Shown in pieces: positions 12,004-25,000 of a DNA stretch of 64,000 nt. A program made the position numbers and the translations under genes. How positions within the stretch are numbered: position 1 is the first letter of the stretch; each line of letters starts with the position of its first letter. The DNA comes from Rapana venosa (taxonomy: Eukaryota > Mollusca > Gastropoda > Neogastropoda > Muricidae): contig CM054145.1 of the NCBI GenBank assembly GCA_028751875.1, forward strand, positions 9,968,967 through 10,032,966. The letters are read 5' to 3'. The notes under the pieces were generated by a model that saw nothing but the letters and a program-made list of their open reading frames with translations, did not search any database and had not been told where the DNA came from.

Positions 12004-12020
12004 CCTGCTCTTCACACACA
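11865..12020 (-). CDS. NHL protein, first coding exon with start codon
   Basis: The acceptor TTGTTTCAG is at 12021; the exon opens with a 17-base 5' UTR, then ATG at 12003-12001. It encodes the N-terminal MVDQLSKYRMYSYGY.. segment of 46 residues and ends with a phase-1 donor CCAG|GTTTG. No known domain. The assignment rests on strong splice sites, frame compatibility with exon 2 and the promoter upstream. Confidence 0.7.
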
Positions 12021-12309
12021 CTGAAACAACAACATATATATGGGAACACATACTTTTTTTTATGAGGGCAGGATGAAAAAAAGTTGTGTAAATGTAATCC
12101 TTGATAAAGATCATTTTGACTTGACTTGATTCAACTTTACACACACACAAGCACACACACACAGAAGATATTAATTTGTTTACTATGTTGCAGCTATAGC
12201 TTATGCATAATTACCCAAATGGTAATATTATTTTCTATCTGCTGTTTCCACACAGTGAAATGGATGTCATAGGGTAAAGTTTATATCATTCTGCTGTTCA
12301 CATTTGAAA

Positions 12310-12680
12310 TTACATATATAAGTGGTAAGATGATTTAGCTGTTCACCTAACTAGTAAACTATGAGGTTCTGGGTTTGATTCCCAGCCTAGCCCTTTCTTC
12401 CCAGTTTGAAAGGAAAACCAGACTGAACTGTCAAGTATTTCTGATGAGATTCTAAACCAGTCAGACCCATGTGCTTATGGACTTGTATGTATACATCAAA
12501 AGAACTCACAACTGTTAAAAATCTGAAAGAACAGGAAGATACCTCCTGGCTGTCCTGGCAAAATCGATAGGTTCAATTCCCAACTGTATCTCCGAAGTCC
12601 GAATGCAGCTACCTAAATGGTGGGTAAAATGGTTGCACACACAAAAAATGTTAACCTTGGAGCTCTTAGCACTGAAGAAA
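12310..12680 (+). mobile_element. tRNA-headed SINE family F, near full length
   Basis: A head with GATGATTTAGCTGTTCACC and a B box GGGTTTGATTCCCAGC, then CCCTTTCTTCCCAGTTTG, a middle with GATGAGATTCTAAACC, and the shared tail CGAATGCAGCTACCT..GGTGGG, CTTGGAGCTCTTAGC. Confidence 0.7.
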
Positions 12681-13662
12681 GGTTTTTTTTAAACACAATA
12701 CATAGAGACATATTTGCTAATAATGTTGCAGCTATGGGTTATGCACAAATACCAAAATGATAATATCTATCTGCTTTTTACACATATTGAAATGTCAACA
12801 AATAATATGGTTTAGGGTAAGATCTAGATGCAGCTGTAGTTTGTCTACAATGAGCAAACAGTTTCACTACAAAATGACAACATATGTTAGTCTGATATAT
12901 GGACTTTCAATATAAAAATGTGTGTATGTGTGCGAGTCCATGTGTGTATTGTGTGTGTGTCCATGTATATGTGTTTATTTTGTGTGTATGTGCATGTGTG
13001 CACATACATGCATTCAAGTATGTGAATCCATGTGCATGCACCCCTATCTCCAATAGTTTGTCCTTTCAGCTTTTTCTTGATTCCCATTTTCAGTTTTAGT
13101 TCAAGGGAAAAAATCTCTGTAGACTGGAAGGACAACTATCTACCACTACACTGAATGTGTAAACAGCAGTCCAGTCTGCTGTAGCAATCACCAAATTTTA
13201 CAAACAGGTATGTTTAAAAAAAACAGTTAAAAAAACAGAAACAAAGCAAAACATTTTCCTCTCATGGGGATAACTGAACGTCAGATATGGATGGTAGTAG
13301 TTACGACAAAAATACTTCTGTGATTTAAAAAAAAAATCGTCTGCATAAAGGATGCAAGCACAGGGACAGCATATCCCTATTCGGAAGGCCAGCGATATCG
13401 AATATGAAACAACAACAAAAAAGTCCATATGATCAAAAATGGGAGGGGGGGGTCCATAAAATCTTTCTTCTTCTTCCGTAGAGCAGCTACTATCATGGGT
13501 TTGTTTACAAAGCCACTTGGGGCGAGGGGGGCATCTGCACCGAGTCAGCTTGCTAGCGGCTTCAGAGTTCGAATATAAACCTTACTTGTATAGCGCTCTC
13601 ATACTGTGCTTTTTTGTTGTTGCTGCAAGAATGACAGAAGTGACTTTTCTTCGAAAACTTAC

Positions 13663-13800
13663 CACAGACTTTTTTCCTGTTTGTTGACTTTTCTTTATGA
13701 CAAGTTCAGTTCTCCGACAACATCGGTTTCGCTCACAACACAATGGACGCCGCCATTTTGTTTAAATGCTGGCAACATCGCTCTAGTTACCGTTACTTCC
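13663..13800 (-). other. Probable 5' UTR exon of the NHL gene
   Basis: A strong donor CTGTG|GTAAGTTTT lies at 13663/13662 on the minus strand, just downstream of promoter-type motifs. Spliced to 12020 it gives a leader with a stop in frame upstream of the proposed start. It contains a short upstream ORF, ATGGCGGCGTCC.., of only seven codons. The exact transcription start was not determined. Confidence 0.55.
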
Positions 13801-13805
13801 GGTTA
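13750..13805 (-). promoter_or_regulatory. ETS and YY1 motifs, probable NHL gene promoter
   Basis: On the minus strand AACCGGAAGT (13804-13795) is an ETS-class core and AAAATGGCGGC (13760-13750) is the YY1 consensus that often sits just downstream of the start site in housekeeping promoters. Order and spacing (about 35 bp) fit a TATA-less promoter firing leftward. Confidence 0.6.
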
Positions 13806-14163
13806 GTCCGTAGCCATAAGGAAACTTGTGATTTAGTTTAATGTCCCAGCGGAGATTTCCGATTTAGGCACTAGGGAACCTGTAAAATCTGTCCCCAATA
13901 ATATTATTATTCATTAATTTATTTGTGCAAATGGTTGTGTGTGTGTTTGTTTGGGGGCGGGAGGGGGGATGAACATGTTTTGTTAGTGTACTATTTAAAC
14001 GATTTATTTTTCATGTGTTTATTTATTTTCGTGTATTTATTCATTTACTAATTATTGTACGATCTATATAATTAATTATTTTTGTGTTTATTTACTTTGA
14101 TATATTTATTCATTCACTAATTATTCATATTCATTCTAGTCTTATTTTATGTGTGAGTGTGTT
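13806..14163. other. Intergenic AT-rich stretch
   Basis: Upstream of the NHL promoter. Contains a tandemly decayed ATTTATTTT..GTGTTTATTTA..ATTCA.TTACTAATTATT segment (about 14000-14130). No gene recognised. Confidence 0.5.
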
Positions 14164-14250
14164 TTAGCTTTTTTCCTTAGATACAGTTCAGAGGTTCACC
14201 AATAATCAGATTTTTCATATCCGATTATTTACCCATCATTAAGGTAGCCA

Positions 14251-15217
14251 AGGTAGACTACTTCAAAACCACAGTTGGGGTCCGACAAGGATGCCTGTTA
14301 TCTCCAGTCCTGTTCAATCTGTTTTTGGAAAACATCATGAGAGAGACCCTCCATGACTTCCACCCTACCATCTCCATTGGCGGCAGACCCCTCAACAACT
14401 TACGGTTTGCCGATGACATTGACCTCATGGGTGGAAGTAACACAGAGCTGCAAGATCTTACGACCAGACTTGAGAACAGAGCTGGAGCATATGGGATGGA
14501 GGTGAGCTCGGAGAAAAGTAAAGTACTTGTGAACAGCACGAGCAATGCCACCGCTAAAATTTACATGAACGGCCAACAACTGGAGGAGGTAGACGCTTTT
14601 AAATACCTCGGCGCTACACTCACAAAGGACGGGCGATCGACGACAGAAATCAAAGTCAGAATAGCCATGGCAACATCTTCCATGACAAAACTCACCACCA
14701 TATGGAAAAGTAAAGAGATCAGTTTCCCAATCAAACTAAAGCTCTACAAAGCCCTAATTCAGTCGATCCTGCTGTACGGAAGTGAAACCTGGACATTGAC
14801 TGCTGAAACAGCAAAGCGAATCCAGTCATTCGAAACAAAATGCCATAGAAAACTACTGGGCATATCCTGGAGAGAACGAAAGACCAACGAATTTGTCAAG
14901 AGTCAAATAACACGGCTGGCAGGTCCACAGGAACCCCTTCTCACCATCGTCAAGAAGAAAAAGCTGACATGGTTCGGCCACGTCACCCGCCACAACACTC
15001 TGCCCAAAACAGTACTGCAGGGAACACTCGAAGGTGGCAGAAGGAGGGGAAGACAGAACAAGTCATGGATGGACAACATCAGAGAATGGACCAGGATGAA
15101 TGACTCGGCACTACTGCGCAGAGCCGAGGACCGAGATGGATGGAGGAGGCTTACCACGGCATCGTTTTTCATGTCTCCCCCACGACCGCCAAGGTCACGG
15201 GTCTGATGATGATGATG
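14251..15217 (+). mobile_element. RTE-like LINE, 5'-truncated copy 1 with target-site duplication
   Basis: One open frame from about 14253 to 15206 encodes the C-terminal part of a reverse transcriptase: VRQGCLLSPVLFNLFLE, the catalytic FADDIDLM, then YLGATLTKDGRSTTEI, ILLYGSETWTL and WFGHVTRHNTLP. The element ends in (TGA)n/(GAT)n repeats, typical of RTE-clade 3' ends. It is flanked by the 10-bp duplication AAGGTAGCCA (14241-14250 and 15218-15227). It lacks the endonuclease and most of the RT palm, so it cannot move itself. It landed inside an older family-F SINE tail. Confidence 0.9.
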
Positions 15218-15369
15218 AAGGTAGCCATATTCTGATTTTGGAGTGTGTGCCTGTTTTGTTTTTTTGGTTGGGGGAGGGGGGGGGGGGGGGGGGCGGTTGG
15301 TCGTTTTTGTTTGTTGCTGTTGGTTTTTTGTTGGTTTTTTCTCTTTTTTTTGGGGGGGGAGGGGGGCGG

Positions 15370-15560
15370 GGGTGACTCGGCTAGAGCTCCAAGGTTCACT
15401 AGTAGTAAGATTTTAAGGGGGAAAAAAAGTAAGATGTTTGCATATGCGACCTCCCCCGCACCATTAAGGTAGCTGTATTCCAATTTCAGAGATGCAGTTG
15501 GGACTTAAACCTACCAATTTTGCCAAGACAGTTGGGAGGCTCCTCCCTGCTCTTTCTAAT
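15370..15560 (-). mobile_element. SINE family F fragment
   Basis: The minus strand carries CTGAAATTGGAATACAGCTA.., TTAATGGTGC, a G/T-rich gap and CCTTGGAGCTCTAGCCGAG, plus the GAGCAGGGAGGAGCC block of the family middle. Preceded at 15268-15370 by G-rich low complexity. Confidence 0.6.
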
Positions 15561-15849
15561 TTTCAATTGATTCTTTTGGGTGTATTGGTTAATGATGATG
15601 ATGTGTGCATGTGCATGTAGTAGAGGAGGGAACAGAGATTGTGAACCTTGATATATGTGACCATACGGTCATGCTACACGGGAATTTGCTTTTCTTTTTT
15701 TCTTTTTTAATTACTGAGGTTTGGGGGTGGGTGGGAGGTGGGGGTGGGGTGGAGGTGGGGGTGGGGGGGGGGTGTTGCTTAAGTTTCTCATTTGCTAAAG
15801 GTTAAAAAAAAATACTTTGATTGTCTCAATGACAAAACAACACACATTC

Positions 15850-18834
15850 AGATTTGTTTAATACATTTTATTACGAATATAAAACATTTACTTTGATGAA
15901 AGTAAAAAAAAAAAAAAAAAAACCCACTATCAATTCATGCAAAGAGGAATACAACATTCTGCATGCCAACTATAAAAAGCTTGACGATATCAGCAGGATT
16001 AAACAGACCATGCATGTAACCAATCCATAATAATTATGTATCACTTTGTTAACACTGTAAATATTGTAAACTAAACTCAAAATAGATCCATGTTAAATGC
16101 TGCTGTTTTCACATCTCCAATGTATAAAAGGCTAAACAATTCTCTCTCTCTCATACACACACACAAATCATACATACAAACACACAAATCATGCATGTAC
16201 ACACACACACACACATTTAAGCATCAAACATTTGTCTTACCTATCAATATCTTTCCTACTGTCCCAACAAGTTTTGATAACAGCAGAAAGTTAGTTGAAT
16301 ATAAAATGAATACAAAATATTTAAAAAATGTATGAAAACGTGAAATGTTTGCTCACAACACATTACTGTAATACCCTCACAACATTTGATAACTCTTAAG
16401 TACATAGGCTGCACAACTCTGAAATTCTGATCATGATAAAGTTTCCAAAATGCAAAAAAATGACCCGATTTAAAAAAAATCTGTTAAAAAACTTCTTCTA
16501 TATATATATTAGAAAAAAGATTTTGCGTTTAAGAAGTTCCTTTCACACGGAATCGCATACAAATACTGACCAAAATAAATAATAAAAACGGTAAAAATAT
16601 TGAACAAATTGCAGGCTGTTAACAACTCCGGTCATATACAAAATAAAAAGAATGACACCTCCTCCCTATTAGATTTAGCTGGTACACCAACCAGCTTAAT
16701 CAATAAAAACAAATAATTTTTTTCCCATAAAATCAAATAATTAACCGACAATATCAAATAATCACTCATAAAAAGCATGGATACCATGTCAAGATTCATA
16801 ATCAAACTTCCACAAATATTTTTTCAAATCAAACTTGAAAATCAACTGACAAAATGATTTTTTAAAGTACAAAGTACAGATATTCCACAATTAGATGTTA
16901 AGTACTTAATATAACATTACATGAGACAAACAGAATTCAAGTTCGAAAGCAACAGAAATAGTACCACTGTGATCCATCAAATGCATTTTATAATGACAGC
17001 TGCCACTGTATTTACATAACTACTTGAAAAAAAAGACCAAATACCTGTCACCTCTCATACTAAAATACACACGCATGTACAGCATCAAAATGATTGGTAA
17101 CTTCTTTGTTACTTCTCGTAGTGAACTAATAAATAAAGTACTACCACACAGTTTGGATGGAAAAGAACTTTCTGTACAAGAATGACCCAGAGCAAAGGGA
17201 TACTTCTGAGGTAACTGTGTTCTTACTCAAAGTATATGAAAACCTTTCTCGCACCTCAAAAACTAATTTTTCTGAAGTCCCCTTGGAATGTACAATATAT
17301 GCCTTTCTAGATCTTACTACGGCTACATATTTAATGTGGTGAACCTATATCTGATACATAAAATCTTGAGTTTAAAAAAAAGACGAAAATAGTAAAAATT
17401 ACCCCAAAAATTTGTGCTGGAGGTAATGTTATTACTTAATTTGTCTTTGCAAGATATAGCGCTATATAAGTTCCATTTATTATTATTATTATTATTATTA
17501 TTAATTCAAAATAAATAATTTCTCAACACTTTTGTGCCAATACACATAACCCTCACCTGCAACACAGACTTGTATACATACGACAATGAAACCGGGAGAC
17601 CATTGGCAGCAAGACTTAAAAAGAACGCCTAAGCACAAACACCTCTTCCCTGACATCAAAAGGGACACATTGCCAAAAAATCTGGATGTAAACTATCCAT
17701 GAAAAATACAAAAAAAACTCTGACCGTTAAAAAACAACACCAACAACAAGCTCTTGAGTAAAACAATAAAAAGTACTGGCGACCATGCAACGAGATTTGT
17801 CTTCGAAGAAAAACAGGTTGTGAGCTATCAAGCATTTACAGGTAATATCAGAGTGAGGTCCGACAAAACAGGTGTAGAAAACCTCAAGATGCAAGCTACC
17901 TCCACACCACTTTGTAAAAAGTCCGAAACTAGCTGATACAAGCAACATTCCCACTGCTTCATAAAAGTCTTTTAATTGCTTTAAAGCAAATCCACAGCTG
18001 TCAGTAGGTTTTTCTTTATTTAACTTAAGTCCTTTTTCCCAATCAAAAACATTTACTCTGAAAAAAAAAATGCACCAGAAAAAAAGTAGAAATCTACTGA
18101 CATTCATAAGAAATCTTTCATGCAAAAAATGGTGAACAATTTTTTTAAAAACCCAGGCATTTATGATCAACATTCTGTACATAAAGTCTTTTATTTCTAA
18201 GAAACAAATGATTTTTTTTCAGAGTTCAGGTTGATTTAGTTCTGGCCTTTACGTGAACACATAAATAAAGTTGGAAAACACACAATATCAACATTTATGA
18301 CATCCATACAAATTTGCATCAAGTCCTGCACTTTGTATATTGTACGTAACCCAAGTTTTCATTAACTCCTAATGCTTGAGGAGCTCTTTGTATATTGTAA
18401 CCCACATTTTCATTAAGCATTAGCTCTTTGTATAATGTAACCCACATTTTCATTAAGCATTAGCTCTTTGTATAATGTAACCCACATTTTCATTAAGCAT
18501 TAGCTCTTTGTATAATGTAACCCACATTTTCATTAAGCATTAGCTCTTTGTATAATGTAACCCACATTTTCATTAAGCATTAGCTCTTTGTATAATGTAA
18601 CCCACATTTTCATTAAGCATTAGCTCTTTGTATAATGTAACCCACGTTTTCATTAAGCATTAGCTCTTTGTATAATGTTACCCACGTTTTCACTAAGCAT
18701 TAGCTCTTTGTATATTGTAACCCATGTTTTCATTAAGCATTAGCTCTTTGTATAATGTAACCCATATTTTCATTAACTCTTAATGCTTGAGGAGCTCTTT
18801 GTGTATTGTATGTAACCCACGTCTTCATTAACTC
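15850..18834 (-). other. Probable 3' UTR of the midkine/FN3 gene
   Basis: AT-rich, without recognised exons or SINEs, running from the stop codon at 18835 to a minus-strand AATAAA at 15872-15867. Other AATAAA candidates lie near 17476, 18011 and 18190, so shorter 3' ends are possible. A 151-residue open frame at 17727-18182 has no domain and is hydrophobic by composition only. The first ~500 bases are a 40-bp minisatellite. Confidence 0.5.
15867..15872 (-). promoter_or_regulatory. Candidate polyadenylation signal
   Basis: AATAAA on the minus strand, the most distal before the SINE- and LINE-rich intergenic block. Inferred as the end of the midkine/FN3 transcript. Confidence 0.4.
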
Positions 18835-18840
18835 CTAATG
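18340..18840. repeat. 40-bp minisatellite built from the last coding codons
   Basis: About ten units of a 40-bp repeat (TAGCTCTTTGTATAATGTAA + CCCACATTTTCATTAAGCAT). Outer units at 18361, 18776 and 18833 retain TAATGCTTGAGGAGCTCTTT, which is the end of the coding sequence (minus strand AAA GAG CTC CTC AAG CAT TAG). The array thus grew from the stop-codon region into the 3' UTR. Confidence 0.9.
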
Positions 18841-19037
18841 CTTGAGGAGCTCTTTGGGTATGACGTAATCGGCAGGTGTGGAGTGAGGGCCTGAGGAGTG
18901 GCTGTAGCGGGGCTGCACCGTGAAGCGATAGATCCTGGCAGGCAACAACCCATGCACCACCGCTGTCAGCTGATCCCCTTCCACCTGTATACGATCCGTC
19001 TCTTCTGCATCCATGTCCAAACGAATCAAAGTGTAGT
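18835..19037 (-). CDS. Midkine/FN3 gene exon 19 (second half of FN3-8, stop)
   Basis: Acceptor CTCAAACAG. It encodes YTLIRLDMDAEE..VHGLLPARIYRFTVQPRY..GPHS, the E-F-G strands of an FN3 with the L.P...Y.F.V motif, then ADYVIPKELLKH and TAG at 18837-18835. No splice donor with a coding continuation is seen, so the protein ends here. Confidence 0.88.
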
Positions 19038-22000
19038 CTGTTTGAGAAAACAAAAAGAAAACAGAGAGAGAGAGAAAGTGAATCTCTTGTCAACTCAGTC
19101 TTCTTCTTCTTCTTCGTCGAACGCTCAGACTACAACTAAAAAAGCGTTGCGCTGCCGTTAAGCGCCTGACAAATCAGGCCCAGCGCATCTGAGTTTGATG
19201 TGAATTCAGTCTTAACTGAAGTTTGTGCTTTCCCTGTAAATTCAATTCATTAATGAGTTCTTTTTGTTGTTGTGAAAAAGAAAAGAAGCCTTTCTGCTTT
19301 CAAATTTATTGTTTTGATGTAACAGATTCAATTTTATTTGAGGTTAACAGTACATTTTAAAAAAATCTTCGTGTCATGTTTTTAAAAAAAAGTTCTTTGA
19401 AATATTTATATGTTATCTCCAGTCCTGTTCAATCTGTTCTTGGAAAACATCATGAGAGAGACCCTCCATGACTTCCACCCTACCATCTCCATTGGCGGCA
19501 GACCCCTCAACAACTTACGGTTTGCCGATGACATTGACCTCATGGGCGGAAGTAACACAGAGCTGCAAGATCTTACGACCAGACTTGAGAACAGAGCTGG
19601 AGCATATGGGATGGAGGTGAGCTCGGAGAAAAGTAAAGTACTTGTGAACAGCACGAGCAATGCCACCGCTAAAATTTACATGAACGGCCAACAACTGGAG
19701 GAGGTAGACGCTTTTAAATACCTCGGCGCTACACTCACAAAGGACGGGCGATCGACGACAGAAATCAAAGTCAGAATAGCCATGGCAACATCTTCCATGA
19801 CAAAACTCACCACCATATGGAAAAGTAAAGAGATCAGTTTCCCAATCAAACTAAAGCTCTACAAAGCCCTAATTCAGTCGATCCTGCTGTACGGAAGTGA
19901 AACCTGGACATTGACTGCTGAAACAGCAAAGCGAATCCAGTCATTCGAAACAAAATGCCATAGAAAACTACTGGGCATATCCTGGAGAGAACGAAAGACC
20001 AACGAATTTGTCAAGAGTCAAATAACACGGCTGGCAGGTCCACAGGAACCCCTTCTCACCATCGTCAAGAAGAAAAAGCTGACATGGTTCGGCCACGTCA
20101 CCCGCCACAACACTCTGCCCAAAACAGTACTGCAGGGAACACTCGAAGGTGGCAGAAGGAGGGGAAGACAGAACAAGTCATGGATGGACAACATCAGAGA
20201 ATGGACCAGGATGAATGACTCAGCACTACTGCGCAGAGCCGAGGACCGAGATGGATGGAGGAGGCTTACCACGGCATCGTCTTTCATGTCTCCCCCACGA
20301 CCGCCAAGGTCACGGGTCTGATGATGATGATGATGATTATATTTTAAGACTCGAATACAGTTTCAAGATACTTTTGATTACAGAATGTTTTTTGCACATG
20401 ACAATGCGTAAGCGGTTTAAATCCAAGTATTCTGACAGAAAACAGCTTTTTTAGCTATTAAAAAAACAAACAAACAAAAAATGATGGTTAATGCTCTTCA
20501 AGAAAAGTTTCAGTCCCCAAGCCAGTTGTATTCAAAACAGACAGACCGATACACACACACATACACACACGTGCGCACACATGATTACACAAACACACAT
20601 GATTACACATACACACACAATCACATAATCATACACACACACACACGATTACACACAACATACTCATAATCACACACACACACACACTGAGGGGGTTTTT
20701 TGGTTTAAAATAGTTCATAATAGTACTTCTTCCTCAATACACCCCACCACACACACACACACACATGCTCTTGCCCCTCTTTTTCTCTCCTCTTTCTATA
20801 AACGCACTTAAACTTGCACATGCTTATTCATACACATCTTCCCTCCCTCTTTTTTACCTTTCTCATTTCCTTATTGTCTAATATCACTAAAAGTGGAAAG
20901 ACGTTAAAGCAAAGAACAAACACACATCCACACACACTTCACCCTGCTGACTTAAAAGGCTATCTACACACACACACTTCACCCTGGACTTTCAGGCTAT
21001 GTACACCACAACTTCACCCTGCTGACTTACAGGCTATCACACACACACACTTCACCTGTGACTTACAGGCTATCTACACACACACACTTCCCCTGCTGAC
21101 TTACAGGCTATCTACACACACACACTTCACCCTGCTGACTTACAGGCTATCTACACACACACACTTCACCCTACTGACTTACAGGCTATCTACACACACA
21201 CTTCACCCTGCTGACTTACAGGCTATCTACACCACACACTTCACCCTGCTGACTTACAGGCTATGTACACACACACACTTCACCCTGCTGACTTACAGGC
21301 TATCTACACACACACACACTTCCCCCTGCTGACTTTACAGGCTATCTACACACACACACACACTTCACCCTGCTGACTTACAGGCTATCTACACACACAC
21401 ACACACTTCACCCTGCTGGAATTACAGGCTATTTACACACACACACTTCACCCTGCTGACTTACAGGCTATTACACACACACCACACTTCACCTGCTGAC
21501 TTACAGGCTATCTACACACACACACACACTTCACCCTGCTGACTTACAGGCTATCTACAAAACACACACACTTCACCCTGCTGACTTACAGGCTATCTAC
21601 ACACACACACTTCACCCTGCTGACTTACAGGCTATCTACACACACACACACTTCACCCTGCTGACTTACAGGCTATCTGGCCTCTCTGCTCCGAGGGCGG
21701 TTGCCAGCTAACCACAGCAGAATATGGGTCATCAGGGGAGGCCACCACTGTCACGTCTTCCACCCTTCCCCCGTGAACTGTTTTAAAAATACAAACAATA
21801 CATACGAACTTGTCATTTTAATAACAATAATAATATATGGAATTTATATAGTGCTCAATCTTGTAAGGCAAACAAATCAAAGCGCTTGCATTCAAAGCAT
21901 TCATGCGCAGGCAACCATTCACAAATAAGGTTTAACAAATTATGCATTTACACAGACACAAACCAACACACACACACACACAAAGTAACATACTATGGCA

Positions 22001-25000
22001 AAGATGCCGGAGATGGAGGAGACTGATTGAAAGTAGGGACAGCTGTGAAGTGTAATGATGGAGGAAGATCCTAGGTAGGAAATAAGTGTGTTGTGAGGTA
22101 GGATTTGAAAGTGTCAAATGTCATTTTTCACACAAAAGAATACTGACATGATTTTTACACCACTCCTTATAAAGCCACACACCCTGAAGATTTTTACACA
22201 GCTCCCTATAAAGCCACAGGCCCTGAGGACTTTTGCACAGCTTCTTATGAAGCCATAGGCCCTGAAGACTTTTACACAGCTTCTTATGAAGCCATAGGCC
22301 CTGAAGAGTTTTACACAGCTTCTTATGAAGCCATAGGCCCTGAAGACTTTTACACAGCTTCTTATGAAGCCACAGGCCCTGAAGAGTTTTACACAGCTCC
22401 TTATGAAGCCACAGGCCCTGAGGATGTTTACACAGCTCCTTATAAAGCCACAGGCCCTGAGGATGTTTACACAGCTCCTTATAAAGCCACAGGCCCTGAG
22501 GATGTTTACACAGCTCCTTATAAAGCCATAGGCCCTGAGGATGTTTACACAGCTCCTTATAAAGCCATAGGCCCTGAGGATGTTTACACAGCTCCTTATA
22601 AAGCCATAGCCCTGAAGAGTCTTACACAGCTCCTTATGAAGCCATAGGCCCTGAAGATTTTTATATAGCTCCTTATGAAGCCATAGGCCCTGAGGATGTT
22701 TACACAGCTCTTTATGAAGCCACAGGTCCTGAAGATTTTTATACAGCTCTTTATGAAGCCACAGGTCCTGAAGACTTTTACACAAACTTATTGCAGCATG
22801 GAAGAAAACATCAAAACCCAGATCATCATGAACTGAGAAAACTCACCAGTTGGAGTCTTGTAGCGGACGGCAGGAGAGAGAGGCCCGAACCCTTTGGCAT
22901 TGCGGGCCTGAATCTTGAAGAAATACTTGGTGCTGGGGGACAGGTCTCGAACCGTCAGCCCCAACTGTTCTCCATGCACTGCCTCCACTAGCCAGTCACG
23001 TATTGGCTGTTTACGATGCGTGGATGAAAACACCAGATAGCCTGCGATAAAAAAGCAATTAAAAAAAACACCTCACACGAAGTGAAATCTGCTGTAACTT
23101 AAAGTGGTATACAAGATTAAGTGTATCCCAAATGCTTGCCTGTTATCTGTTACCCATTTCCATTGCCACAGTCTATGGGTAGGAGCTCCACATAATGCCA
23201 CCAAAGTTTACCATCTTCCTCTGTCTCTGCTGAGTTCTACAATCTCCCATATCCCTCCCAGACCTCAGAGACGTGGGCAATGTAGGATGTTGGTGGTCTG
23301 CCTAAAGTTTAGCCTTCTGGCTTCAGCCTTACCTCGGAGAAGTAAAATATTACTCTATTTCTCAGCAGAGTTCTCAAGTCTTCCACATCACCATAAGCAG
23401 GTAGAAAACTACGGGTCTCTGTGTCTTTTGCTATATTAGACCAGTTACATGGAATACGTACCAACTTTGAGAATCTGACATCCACCAAAGAGTCCTCTAC
23501 ATATAAGTCTTCAGCAGTTGATAGCAACAGAAAAGCATAGATTCCCACTTCAGTATTCCTTAGACTACGAATAAGATCTCATCACTTCATAGTTGCACAA
23601 TGGAGAAAATGAAAATCTGATCTAAAAAAACCCCTCAAAACAAAATCAACAGTAGTTAATAAATATATGTATACTATCAGGTGCACAAGTTCCAAGCTCT
23701 ACAGTTATATAACCAGTCTAAATGAGTGTTTGACAAAGGAGAAGAAGAAATAGACTCGGTCCACACTAAAACCACAGACAGGAGTAAAATCAAAGACATT
23801 CCCAAACATTGTGAACCCTGATGACACCCAATAACTGCTTACCTGTGATGACCCCATTAGACTTGACAGGGGGAGTCCAGGTGATCTTGGCCACAGTGGG
23901 GTCATCCTCACCCTGTGTGACACTGACATTGGTGGGGGCTGACTCAGGTGCTGTGGCAGACATCATCATCGTGACAGTGAGACATTGTCGTCATGACAGT
24001 GAGACATTGCCGTCATGACAGTGAGACATTGCCGTCATGACAGTGAGACATTGTCGTCATGACAGCGAGACATTGCCGTCATGGCAGTAAGGCGTTGTCA
24101 TGACAGTAAGGCATTGTCGTCATGGCAGTAAGGCATTGTTGTCATGGCAGTAAGGCATTGTCGTCATGACAGTGACACTGTCGCCACAACAGTGAGACAT
24201 TGTCGTCACGACAGTGAGACATTTTCGTCATGACAGAAGACATTTCCGTCATGACAGAAGACATTTCCGTCATGACAGTGAGACATTGCCGTCATGACAG
24301 TGAGACATTGCCATCATGACAGAAGACATTGCTGTCATGACAGCGAGACATTGCCATCATGACAGAAGACATTGCTGTCATGACAGCGAGACATTGTCGT
24401 CATGACAGTGAGACATCGTCATGACAGTGAGACATTGCCGTCATGGCAGTGAGACATTGCCGTCATGACAGTGATACATTGTTGTCATGACAGTGAGACA
24501 TTGCCGTCATGACAGTGAGACATTGTTGTCATGACAGAAGACATTGTCGTCCTGACAGTGAGACATTGTCGTCCTGACAGTGAGACATTGCCATCATGAC
24601 AGAAGACATTGCTGTCATGACAGCGAGACATTGTTGTCATGACAGTGAGACATTGCCGTCATGACAGTGAGACATTGCCGTCATGGCAGTGAGACATTGC
24701 CGTCATGACAAAGACACATTGTCGTCATGACAGAAGACATTTCCGTCATAACAGAAGACATTTCCGTCATGACAGTGAGACATTGCCGTCATGGCAGTGA
24801 GACATTGTCGTCATGACAGAAGACATTTCCGTCATGACAGAAGACATTTCCGTCATGACAGTGAGACATTGCCGTCATGACAAAGACACATTGTCGTCAT
24901 GACAGAAGACATTGCCGTCATGACAGTAAGACATTGTCATCACGACAGTGAGACATTGCCGTCATGACAGTGAGACATTGCCGTCATGACAGTGAGACAT

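Noticed and set aside
17727..18182. 151-residue minus-strand frame downstream of the FN3 stop, considered as a membrane-anchor exon
   Set aside because: No acceptor in the right phase was identified, there is no coherent helix or cytoplasmic motif, and the preceding exon ends in a stop; it is treated as 3' UTR.
3435..19037. A single gene joining FN3 exons to the NHL exons
   Set aside because: Exon 19 ends with an in-frame stop, a polyadenylation signal and intergenic LINE/SINE sequence follow, and the NHL gene has its own promoter motifs near 13800.
22114..22785. 223-residue repetitive minus-strand frame
   Set aside because: Product of the 39-bp minisatellite; in an intron between two well-supported exons.
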